Assembly: GCA_028715985.1 (NCBI GenBank)
Contig: JAQUQR010000005.1
Location: forward strand, 1 to 64,000
Length of the DNA stretch: 64,000 bases
Reading direction: 5' to 3'
Source: Methanocellales archaeon
GTDB lineage: Archaea > Halobacteriota > UBA148
Below are positions 34,364 through 42,161 of the stretch, in pieces. How positions within the stretch are numbered: the stretch's first letter is position 1; each line of letters opens with the position of its first letter. The position numbers and the translations under genes were made by a program. Under the pieces are notes generated by a model. It was not told the origin of the DNA. It saw only the letters and a list, made by a program, of their open reading frames with translations, and made no database searches.

Positions 34364-34992
34364 TGACACCTCAGGAAGGAGAGGTAAAGGATCTGGCGGA
34401 AAAGCTTAATCGAGGAGAATTAACGACTGAAGAAGTGTTAAGGGAGATGAAAAAACGAGGGTTGTATCATCATGCTGATGAACCAATTCCAGGCGTATTT
34501 GCGATAAGTAGTACAATCCTATGGGGTTTGTTATGTTTTCTACCAAGTATTTGTAAGGTGTTGAATCTACATTTTGCTGAAATCCCTTCCATAGAGATAC
34601 CTCTTGTAGTAACCTATGTAGCCCTTATTTTAGTGGTTGTAATGCCCCCTCCATTGTTTTATTCAGCCCATTTACGGGAAAAACGGAGTGTAACTAAGGA
34701 CGAAAATATAATCTTGGTTAGAACTGGTGCGTATGGAGTTGTGAGGCATCCAGCAGGTTTAGGTGGACTAATTTTATTCCTTGCATTACCCTTCATCTTT
34801 GCGGTTGGGTTACCGTTTACTATATTATCGGTATTTGGCGAGATAGCACTGATAACGGGTGTTTATTTACAGGCTTTGCATGAGGAGAAAATTAATCTCA
34901 GGAAGTGGGGTGATGAGTACAGGCAATACATGGAAGAAGTCCCAAGATTTAATTTTATAAAAGGCTTATGGAATTTGAGGAAAAGAATATAG
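34363..34992 (+). CDS. ICMT-like membrane methyltransferase with N-terminal helical tag (tandem paralogue)
   Basis: A 209-residue paralogue of the preceding gene, with its ATG at 34363 overlapping the previous stop by one base (TAATG) and AAAGGAG just before. It has the same N-terminal tag (VKDLAEKLNRGELTTEEVL), four or five hydrophobic segments, GAYGVVRHPAGLGGLILF near residue 127 and KWGDEYRQYMEEVPRFNF at the end. The near-identical C-terminal motif shows recent tandem duplication. Substrate unknown. Confidence 0.72.
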   Translation: MTPQEGEVKDLAEKLNRGELTTEEVLREMKKRGLYHHADEPIPGVFAISSTILWGLLCFLPSICKVLNLHFAEIPSIEIPLVVTYVALILVVVMPPPLFYSAHLREKRSVTKDENIILVRTGAYGVVRHPAGLGGLILFLALPFIFAVGLPFTILSVFGEIALITGVYLQALHEEKINLRKWGDEYRQYMEEVPRFNFIKGLWNLRKRI

Positions 34993-35016
34993 TGATTTCT
35001 ATGAATAGCGGTTTGA

Positions 35017-35102
35017 GCCTATTTGCTCGCTATCGCTTCGATAGTATCCGCACAAATCCCCTTCGGCGACTTCAGATACAAGCAGCTGTTATTCTCAATC
35101 GC
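35017..35102 (+). repeat. possible degenerate member of the palindromic element family
   Basis: It contains the hairpin CTATCG-CTT-CGATAG, the shared CACAAATCCCCTTCGGCGAC centre, and ends GTTATTCTCAATCGC (35088-35102), similar to the GTTATATGAAATCGC right end at 33680. Paired outer arms are not evident. It precedes the gene at 35159 by about 57 bases. Confidence 0.3.
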
Positions 35103-35158
35103 TCGGCTTGAAAAAATAAAAGATTTTATAATATTTGGAGAAATACTAAGAAGAAGGT

Positions 35159-36313
35159 ATGGCAATAATCAATAAGCTGTTCAGCAGGAAAATAGAGGTA
35201 TCCGGTGACTGGACACAGAGATTATGGGCAATAAGCTTCCACCGTGGCGGAGTAGACTACAAGACAGAGCCATTGAAGCTAGAAGCTAGACCCGACATAG
35301 ATGCACTGTTTTCACGGAAAAAACTTCCCTATCTTTGGCCCAAGGACAAAGCCTATGTCCGATGGGCGGATTCAGCGAGTGATACACAATACTTTCTCAA
35401 GATTCAATGGGCCATAGCATATATGCATCATCCTGATCCCAAGGTGCTTATCGAGCTGGTTAATACGCTTCCAAAGCTCATGCCAGACGCACCTAGCGAA
35501 GTGATCTTTGAGCATGCGAACTTGCTCGCACACAATGATAACAATGTCCGTACAGAGGCTGCAAAGACCATTGGAAAATATGATAATGTTGTTGCCAAAC
35601 TTGACAAACCTGCATGGAAGTTTTATAACATGATACCCGAGTTTATATTAGAGCACAAAATAGAGGCTTTGATTGCTATAGAAAACGAGGAAGCAAACAA
35701 AGTCCTTGGCGGAATACTTTCTTCGCACCTTATCATCAAAAGGAAAGCAAAACAAATTTCTCAGTCGAAGCAAGCATTCTTTATACCGTTGAAGCAAACA
35801 TTGGAGCATCTCAAGAATATAAAACCAGAATACAGTGATCAGGTTATGGGAGCATTGTCAGAATTCAAAGGGGCTGTTTTTGGTTATGGGTGGGGTGAAG
35901 GTGGTATGGGAGAATCAGACAAAACTAAGGAGGATAAGGTCCTTCCCCATTTTCTTAAGGCAGATCCTGCGGTAATAAAGCCAGAACTTGAGCGACTGCT
36001 TTGTCTGCTCTGCAGATATGGAAGGGAGATCAAATATAATCCCATTGCTCAGCTACTTGACAAACTCGAACCTAATGAATTTATCCCACTGTTAAAAGAT
36101 TACCTCAAGGTGCTAGAGGACGTTGTAGAATATATCGAAAAAAATAGGTCAGCCATACTGAGCGGCCTTAATGATGAGCTAAGAAGAGCTGAGTCAGGAT
36201 ACGATGTGAAGTGGGTAAGAGATTGCCAGGCCCAGATAGAAGACCTGAACGACTGGAAAAGATGTACTTCAAACCTTGAGGGATGGGTAGAATACTGGGA
36301 AGTCAAAAAATGA
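35159..36313 (+). CDS. hypothetical protein, helical, unknown function
   Basis: A 384-residue soluble protein from ATG 35159 with GAAGG upstream. It is mostly helical: repeated pairs such as PKVLIELVNTLPKLMPDAPS, NNVRTEAAKTIGKYDN and HKIEALIAIENEEANKVLG suggest HEAT-like repeats in residues 90-210. The C-terminal region is a charged helix with a tryptophan-rich end. No enzyme motif or family was recognised. Single gene in the accessory block. Confidence 0.55.
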   Translation: MAIINKLFSRKIEVSGDWTQRLWAISFHRGGVDYKTEPLKLEARPDIDALFSRKKLPYLWPKDKAYVRWADSASDTQYFLKIQWAIAYMHHPDPKVLIELVNTLPKLMPDAPSEVIFEHANLLAHNDNNVRTEAAKTIGKYDNVVAKLDKPAWKFYNMIPEFILEHKIEALIAIENEEANKVLGGILSSHLIIKRKAKQISQSKQAFFIPLKQTLEHLKNIKPEYSDQVMGALSEFKGAVFGYGWGEGGMGESDKTKEDKVLPHFLKADPAVIKPELERLLCLLCRYGREIKYNPIAQLLDKLEPNEFIPLLKDYLKVLEDVVEYIEKNRSAILSGLNDELRRAESGYDVKWVRDCQAQIEDLNDWKRCTSNLEGWVEYWEVKK

Positions 36314-36367
36314 CCTTTTTGAATCAAACGACACAAATTACAAAAAATCCCATAAAAGTGTGAGAGA

Positions 36368-37103
36368 ATGAAAATCAACGATTTATCTCCCGAAGAAAAA
36401 ATACGATTTGAGGAATTTAAAAATTTGTGGAAAGAAAGTACAGGATTCTATTGGAGGATAGCAATATTACTATTCTTTTTTTGGCCTTTATGGGATATAA
36501 TTCCGACACTTATCTTCGTCCCTTTTGGGGGGTCCTATCAATGGTTATCTTCCAAGCATTCCCTTTAACATGAATAACATTGCACAATTGTGGTACCAGT
36601 TTTCTGTATTTTGTATGATGTTCGGGTTTTTTATATCATGGATGTGTGTAAAAGAAGCTAAGAGGAAAAAACTGGCAACAGTGCTTGTAATAATTATTTG
36701 GGCTGCGTGGTTCGCTTATATAGCGTCAATGGAAGACTGGATAAAAGATACATTATTAAGGCAGATTATAATGAGTGCTCAATTTTTAATTTGTCTTGCT
36801 ATTACAACTTTCCTTGCTATCAAAGTAAAGTGGCCAAGATTTATATGGGTGATAACTGCATATCTTGGGGTTTTATTGGTACTTTATTATGGCTGTTACT
36901 ATCCTTTGGCTTCAGTTTCAGTAAACCCTTGGCCATCTCCCCCTTCTTTGTCTAACCCCCCTTCAGGCACAATACTAGGGTATATGCCACCTGTTCTAGG
37001 GATTATCTCAGTAGTTTTTATGGCTTGGGCAAGTTCAGAGAAGGGACAAAAATGGGCAGCCTTTAGCCACATCCTAGAGGAACGCAAAAAGAAAAGAAAA
37101 TAA
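36368..37103 (+). pseudogene. membrane protein split by a one-base shift at a G6 run
   Basis: The ATG at 36368 opens a frame with one membrane segment that reaches PTLIFVPFGG at a run of six G residues near 36525-36530; the reading then leaves the conserved-looking frame. Removing one G joins it to the downstream frame (PINGYLPSIPFNMNN) that continues with four membrane segments to TAA 37101-37103, giving one protein of about 245 residues. It is either a sequencing error in the homopolymer, a phase-variable switch or a real inactivation. No family recognised. Confidence 0.55.
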
Positions 37104-37140
37104 TTTTGCGTCGCCTTGCAACTCAAAAATTATGAGATTT

Positions 37141-37213
37141 CGCCCCCTTCAGTCGTTCCATCCAAATTCGCCCCCTTCTGTCGCAAACTTCGCATAGCTG
37201 CGAAACGTTAGAT
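37141..37213 (+). repeat. palindromic element with GTTAGAT end box
   Basis: It carries CCAAATTCGCCCCCTTC in the centre, the hairpin TTCGCA-TAGC-TGCGAA (37189-37204) and the right-end box GTTAGAT at 37207-37213, a perfect GTTRRRY. The following GAAATTGCG resembles the GAAATCGCC after the box at 33680. No left arm could be paired. It lies upstream of hicB. Confidence 0.4.
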
Positions 37214-37278
37214 GAAATTGCGTTGTAAACATGCTTTTATAAAGTTCGAATCAAATAACAAATATGATGTGAGAGAGA

Positions 37279-37494
37279 ATGCAACAATTAAAAATAATAG
37301 TTGAAAAGCATCTTGAGGGATATGTGGCGTATCCTTTGGGGCTGAAAGGCGTAGTGGTTGGTGAGGGTGATACCTACGAGGAAGCTCTTGCGGATGTGAA
37401 ATCAGCTATCAAATTTCACATGGAAACCTTCGGAAAGGATATTTATGAAACCGAAGAGATTATTGAAACCTTTGTTGCAGAAGTGGCATTGTAA
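37279..37494 (+). CDS. hicB: HicB-like antitoxin
   Basis: A 71-residue protein with the HicB partial RNase H-like fold: KIIVEKHLEGYVAYPLGLKGVVVGEGDTYEEALADVKSAIKFH. The short form lacks a separate DNA-binding domain. HicB binds and inactivates the HicA RNA nuclease. Its stop overlaps the start of the hicA remnant (TAATG), the usual coupling for this pair. Confidence 0.75.
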   Translation: MQQLKIIVEKHLEGYVAYPLGLKGVVVGEGDTYEEALADVKSAIKFHMETFGKDIYETEEIIETFVAEVAL

Positions 37495-37733
37495 TGAAAT
37501 TCCCAAGAGATGCTCCTAAGCGAAAGGTCATAAAAACATTCGAAAATCTCGGATTCAGAATATTCAGAATGGGAGAACATATCTTAATGGTGAGAGAGAG
37601 AACCCTGATGGAACTAAAACTCCTTTAACCATGCCGAGGCCATGAGAGGATAAAAGGCTCGACACTGAGAGTTATTTGCAGGCAATCAGGTATAAAGCGG
37701 GAGGATTTTTTGAAAGCTTATGAAGAGATATGA
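37494..37733 (+). pseudogene. hicA: HicA-like toxin, inactivated by two frameshifts
   Basis: From ATG 37494 the reading gives KVIKTFENLGFRIFRMGEHI, the N-terminal half of HicA including the catalytic histidine region. It then shifts in a GAGAGAGAG run (two extra bases near 37590) and again near CGAGGCC (one extra base, about 37637). Correcting both restores NPDGTKTPLTMPRH followed by KGSTLRVICRQSGIKREDF, the diagnostic C-terminal half, to the TGA at 37731-37733. The toxin should be inactive unless both shifts are sequencing errors. Confidence 0.7.
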
Positions 37734-37796
37734 GCCGCTTCGCCCAAATTCCTTCCTTCGGCTTCTCAAAGCCCTAGAACTTTAGGCGAAATGCTC
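37734..37796 (+). repeat. degenerate member of the palindromic element family
   Basis: It contains CGCTTCGCCCAAATTCC and CTTCGGCTTCTCAAAG, and ends TTTAGGCGAAATGC (37781-37794), one base off GTTAGGC. It follows the hicA remnant directly and precedes the gene at 37994. No long arms. Confidence 0.3.
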
Positions 37797-37993
37797 ACCT
37801 TTAAACGAAAAACCCATTCCAAAATCGATTAATTCACTTTAATTTTCGATATGTTACATCTTTAGATGTAAAGTAAGAAACTTACATCAAAAGTAATTAA
37901 TGAGCGGAATTATCTTTTTGGTAAGAAACAGGATGGTATATTTAAAAGGGTTAAAAAAGATATACTAAAAAGGGTTACTTGGAAGGGATGATG

Positions 37994-38566
37994 ATGTCAG
38001 ATGAAAGAAATCCAGATGAAACTATTGAGATCAGTGCCACTTACGATTATACAGAAGAAGAATTGAATCAAATCAAAGAAGCGCTTACAGAACTAGGGTA
38101 TAATACTGAGAGAAAAAGATATCACCGTCTCTCAACTTTTCCTTTACCTTTACCTCCAGCACTAATTTTGACATTTGCAACCATGTCAATAGCAATGGAA
38201 TTTTTAAGGAGGCTCGGATCAGACTTATATGATTATACCAAAAAGAAAATAATCGAAACATTCTTCAAACCCAGAAAGAATGAAAAATCGAAAGTATTTT
38301 TTGAATTGAAAATTGATGATATAAAAATTAATACATCTTGTCAATATGAAACCAAAAAAGGTCTTAATCTATTTTTTAAGAGTTTAATTGATGTATATGA
38401 GTCCATTGAGGATCAATTCAGACATCAAGAACTCCCTGAAAATCTAAAACAAATTTTCATCGAATTTGATGGAGAGGGGAGAACATGGCAAATAACAGGT
38501 CATCAAACAAGCCTCCCGCCAGTTGAATTTGATGTTGATTCGGAGGAATGGAAGCCGATAAAATAG
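37994..38566 (+). CDS. hypothetical protein with one membrane segment
   Basis: About 190 residues from the third of three adjacent ATG codons (37988, 37991, 37994); GGAAGGG at 37981-37987 sets the spacing in favour of 37994. An N-terminal acidic helix is followed by a hydrophobic proline-rich segment (PLPLPPALILTFATMSIAM), a basic stretch and a C-terminal soluble domain of alternating strands. Reminiscent of the membrane-proximal form of small effector-associated domains, but no family was recognised. Confidence 0.5.
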   Translation: MSDERNPDETIEISATYDYTEEELNQIKEALTELGYNTERKRYHRLSTFPLPLPPALILTFATMSIAMEFLRRLGSDLYDYTKKKIIETFFKPRKNEKSKVFFELKIDDIKINTSCQYETKKGLNLFFKSLIDVYESIEDQFRHQELPENLKQIFIEFDGEGRTWQITGHQTSLPPVEFDVDSEEWKPIK

Positions 38567-38657
38567 TGGTTTATAACCATAAAAATTAAATGAGATATTA
38601 AAAATTGTAATTAATCTCTACTAATTTTATTCTTGACAGTCTTGGGACCCATATAAT

Positions 38658-39851
38658 CTAATCCAATTTTTCCATATGTATCGGAGCCCCTTTCGGAATT
38701 TCCTTAAAGTACTTCGACCTGAATTCCGGATCCAGCATCAGGCACGATCTCTTGCGCTTGAACTCCTGGAACTTTCTCATCCTCCCCCAGATGTCTTTGA
38801 CCTTCTCTTCCCTTATGTTCCCGAAAGAGAGGGGCATATAAGTACAGGGAGTCAAATCCCCGGAATCCACCAAATTCAGCCACCTTCTCCCAGCCATACA
38901 CCCGAAGAGATTCGGCGATTCAAAAAACGTCATCGAGAACATCCTTGGGCCTTCCGGTGTGGAGTTCACCCTCCTGTACATATCAAGTATGCGCTTTCTA
39001 TGACTCTCATTAAGCATAATCCCCTCATTGTCCATGTAGTTCCAGGTAGAAATGGACTCCCATACCGTGAGTTCATGGACTCCGAGTTGTGCTGCGAGGT
39101 CATACAATCCCTCCAATTTTCCGCTTTCGATTAGGCTCGGATTTGCATGGGTATGCATCGAAACGTACAAGCCGGCCTTTACGGCATTTTTCATGGATTG
39201 CGTTGCTTTTTCAAACGCGCCTTTAACACCCCTGGCCGCATTATGTTCGGCAGGAATTGGGCTGCGTAGACCTATGATAGTGGCGTACAATCCCGCTTTC
39301 TTTAAATGTACTGCCTTTTCTTCGGTCAAAAGAATGCCAGGTGTGAATATGCTCGCTATGGCCTTCTCCTTATCAACATGCTCTACCAGGTCCACAAGGT
39401 CTTCACGCAGGAGCGGATCACCTTCAGCGAAGCCGAGGGATATGGAGCCCAGCCCAATCACCTGATCGACGAAATCCTTCAACTCACCTGTCGTAAGCTC
39501 CTCACCGGGAGATTGCACCATGTTGCAATGGGCACATCTGCATGAGCATCTCTTAAAAGCGTTGATGGATACGGCTTGGGGCGCATACTTTCTCCGCAGC
39601 AATATGTCGATTTCCGCTTTTAGCGCCCGTCTGAAGGGACCACTCGGAATGGGGGGCAACCACGTTGTGAGTATGACCGAATCCTCCCTCACTTCTATGG
39701 GCTTCTCATTTTGAAGCATGGAATTAACGTGTCTGAGGATGGGAGCACATGGCAGCGAAAGAGGACCGGATGACTTGAGTTTGGTATGGTGCTCTGTCGC
39801 CTCCAACCAAATCTCAATGCCCTTGGACTTGTACACCGACACCTCTGACAC
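38658..39851 (-). CDS. radical SAM enzyme with the shared N-terminal domain (paralogue 2)
   Basis: About 397 residues from GTG 39851, chosen because GGAGATG stands before it and the resulting start (VSVYKSKGIEIWLEA) aligns with paralogue 1. The N-terminal domain ends in LPPIPSGPFRRAL. The core has CSCRCAHC (Cx3Cx2C), SLGFAEGDPLLREDLVDL, and FGCMAGRRWLNLVDSGDLTPC. In place of the GGEP-type S-adenosylmethionine motif it has AEGDP, a mild deviation. It is divergent from paralogue 3, with about 100 bases between starts. Confidence 0.75.
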   Translation of the reverse strand: MSEVSVYKSKGIEIWLEATEHHTKLKSSGPLSLPCAPILRHVNSMLQNEKPIEVREDSVILTTWLPPIPSGPFRRALKAEIDILLRRKYAPQAVSINAFKRCSCRCAHCNMVQSPGEELTTGELKDFVDQVIGLGSISLGFAEGDPLLREDLVDLVEHVDKEKAIASIFTPGILLTEEKAVHLKKAGLYATIIGLRSPIPAEHNAARGVKGAFEKATQSMKNAVKAGLYVSMHTHANPSLIESGKLEGLYDLAAQLGVHELTVWESISTWNYMDNEGIMLNESHRKRILDMYRRVNSTPEGPRMFSMTFFESPNLFGCMAGRRWLNLVDSGDLTPCTYMPLSFGNIREEKVKDIWGRMRKFQEFKRKRSCLMLDPEFRSKYFKEIPKGAPIHMEKLD

Positions 39852-39949
39852 TAAATCATCTCCACTCCAAGCCAGTAAGCTGTGGCAATAAAAGTTTTCC
39901 AAGGCAGAAATAGTTAACTATAACTATAATATCTCCCATCAAAACAGTC

Positions 39950-41134
39950 ATGAAGCTTTTAGCTTACCAAATGCCTGGCATTAGAGCCTTCTTGGAAATC
40001 GAAGATGGAAAAGTTAGGGCGGCGGCAGAAGGCCTTCTTTCCTTCTTGGCCAGGCCGATTTGCGAGAAGTTCAACGATAATTTTTCAGGATCGCCTGCGG
40101 CCATCCTCAAAGAGGGCGTATTTATTTCAACCGTCTTCCCGCTGGTTCCCAGTGAGCCCTTTAGGAGGTTGATGAGCGCCCAATTAAAAAATCGTCTCTT
40201 TGGCACGTTTACGCCCGAATGTGTCGCCATCATGGTTACCAGTAGGTGCCAGTGCAAATGCCAGCATTGTATTGCCTACGGAATAACAGGCAAAGAAGAA
40301 CTATCCACTGAGGAAATGTGTGATTTAATCGATCAATCCCTCAAACTCGGAGCCTATCAAATCAGCTTTGAAGGTGGAGAGCCTACCCTTAGGTCAGACC
40401 TCCCAGAGCTGATATCCCACATCGATAAAAGCAAGGCGATATCGCGTGTTGTGACCAATGGTCTCCTCCTGACAGAGGAATACGTGCGGAGGCTAAAAAA
40501 GGCTGGATTGGACATACTCACCATCAGCTTAGACAGCCCCTATCCAGAAATTCACGATCGATTTAGAGGGGTGACAGGTCTATTTGACAGGGTCACTGAA
40601 GGCATCAAGCATGCTATAAAAGCTGGCCTCATAGTATGCGTGATATATGTTGCATCGCCCCAGAATTCGGATTCGGAAACCATGAACGATCTGTTAGAAT
40701 ATTGTGAAAAGCTGGGTGTTCACGAGCTTTTAATCGATGAGATCTTTGCCGGTGGAAAGTGGTCTGGCAAGGAGGTACTAACTGATCGCGATAGGGAGCG
40801 TTTGATCAATCTGGCGAGAGTACAGAAAAGAAACATCTGTGTAACTCCCTTTTTCCATCTCAGAAATCCCGATTTATTCGGCTGCTTCGCTGGGAGGCGA
40901 TGGATGTTCATTTCGCCTACAGGCGATGTCATGCCATGCATGCACACCCCCATCTCATTCGGAAACATCAGGGAGACGGATTTGAAAGACATATGGAAGA
41001 GCATGCGTAGACATGCACTGTTCAGAAAAAAGCCAGAAATATGCACCATCAACGACCCCTATTTTAAGGATAACTATCTCAAAAAAATCCCCAAAGATGC
41101 AGATTTGCCCTATCCGATCGAGAAGATTGAGTAA
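39950..41134 (+). CDS. radical SAM enzyme with the shared N-terminal domain (paralogue 3)
   Basis: A 394-residue protein, closest to paralogue 1. N-terminal domain with FPLVPSEPFRRLM, cluster CQCKCQHC near residue 101, ISFEGGEPTLRSDLPEL, VVTNGLLLTEEYVRRLKKAG, LSLDSPYPE-type strand and GCFAGRRWMFISPTGDVMPC. The tail FRKKPEICTINDPYF matches KKKPKTCTWRDPQY of paralogue 1, so the conserved cysteine there may help bind a second cluster. One base separates it from the next radical SAM gene. Confidence 0.78.
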   Translation: MKLLAYQMPGIRAFLEIEDGKVRAAAEGLLSFLARPICEKFNDNFSGSPAAILKEGVFISTVFPLVPSEPFRRLMSAQLKNRLFGTFTPECVAIMVTSRCQCKCQHCIAYGITGKEELSTEEMCDLIDQSLKLGAYQISFEGGEPTLRSDLPELISHIDKSKAISRVVTNGLLLTEEYVRRLKKAGLDILTISLDSPYPEIHDRFRGVTGLFDRVTEGIKHAIKAGLIVCVIYVASPQNSDSETMNDLLEYCEKLGVHELLIDEIFAGGKWSGKEVLTDRDRERLINLARVQKRNICVTPFFHLRNPDLFGCFAGRRWMFISPTGDVMPCMHTPISFGNIRETDLKDIWKSMRRHALFRKKPEICTINDPYFKDNYLKKIPKDADLPYPIEKIE

Positions 41135-41135
41135 C

Positions 41136-42134
41136 ATGAACATGAAGATAAGAAATTTCGCTCCTTTGACGGTAATGAAAGCCCTGTGGCAGCTATGGGT
41201 AAAAAAGGGACCTTTGATACTCTCTCACGGGATTAACTCAGAATGCAACCTCCGTTGCCAATTTTGCATCTATTGGAGGGAGAAGGGGGAGGAGATGGGA
41301 AAAAAAGAGATATTCCGTCTTCTTGATGAAGCGCGATCTATGGGCGTCTTGATATATAACGTATGGACTGCAGAACCCCTTATGAGAAAAGATCTCCCGG
41401 AATGTCTTGAGTATGCTAAGTCTCTGGGAATGATGACCTTCATGGTAACCAACGGGGTTCTTTTAAAGGAGAGAGTGGATGAACTCTCGAATCTGGATTA
41501 CCTGTCGGTTTCCGTGGATGGCACCAAGAGCTATGAGAAGCTGAGAGGAGTCGATCTTGATAGGGTTTTGGATGGGATTAATGCCGCAAGAAAAAAGGGA
41601 ATTCCGACCGTGATAAATTGCGTTCTCAACGGAAAGAATCTGGACGAGATCGAAGCGCTCATACGCATCGTCGAAGATTTGGGGATATGGATATCATTCG
41701 AGCCTCTTCATGAGTATGAAGACATTTCTCAAGATGTTTGGGATGAGCTGGGACTAAGCGATCTGGATAAATACAGAAAGACCGTCGACCGAATCATTGA
41801 ATTAAAAAGAGAGGGCTCACTGGTTCTAAATTCCTACACCTATCTCAGGATGATGAGGGACTTCGACCCTGACTTCCGCTGTCATGTCAACGACATCATT
41901 CTCCATGTTGCATCCAATGGTGAAGTAGAAAACTGCAGGGTCTACCGCCAAAACATGGGAGAGGGGGGTCTCGGTAAAGCCTGGGAATCCTCCAAAGAGA
42001 CTAGAAAAAAAATGTCTGAGGAATGTAACGGATGCCTCTTTTTTGGATACGCTGAGCTAAGCCTCCTTTATAGCCTAAAACTTGAAGTGATGCTGAACTG
42101 TGCCAGAATATTCAGAAAATTCATTAGGTCTTAG
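41136..42134 (+). CDS. radical SAM enzyme (fourth of the set, different subfamily)
   Basis: About 332 residues from ATG 41136, directly after the previous stop. It lacks the N-terminal domain of the three paralogues and starts with a short lead-in to CNLRCQFC (Cx3Cx2C) near residue 38, then WTAEPLMRKDLPE, MVTNGVLL and SVSVDGTKSYEKLRG. The C-terminal part has HVASNGEVENCRVYRQNMGEGG and CNGCLFFGYAELS, suggesting extra cysteine ligands. General MoaA/PqqE-like architecture. Its operon position ties it to the same pathway. Confidence 0.75.
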   Translation: MNMKIRNFAPLTVMKALWQLWVKKGPLILSHGINSECNLRCQFCIYWREKGEEMGKKEIFRLLDEARSMGVLIYNVWTAEPLMRKDLPECLEYAKSLGMMTFMVTNGVLLKERVDELSNLDYLSVSVDGTKSYEKLRGVDLDRVLDGINAARKKGIPTVINCVLNGKNLDEIEALIRIVEDLGIWISFEPLHEYEDISQDVWDELGLSDLDKYRKTVDRIIELKREGSLVLNSYTYLRMMRDFDPDFRCHVNDIILHVASNGEVENCRVYRQNMGEGGLGKAWESSKETRKKMSEECNGCLFFGYAELSLLYSLKLEVMLNCARIFRKFIRS

Positions 42135-42161
42135 TTAATTAATTGTTTAGTAAGTAGTCAG

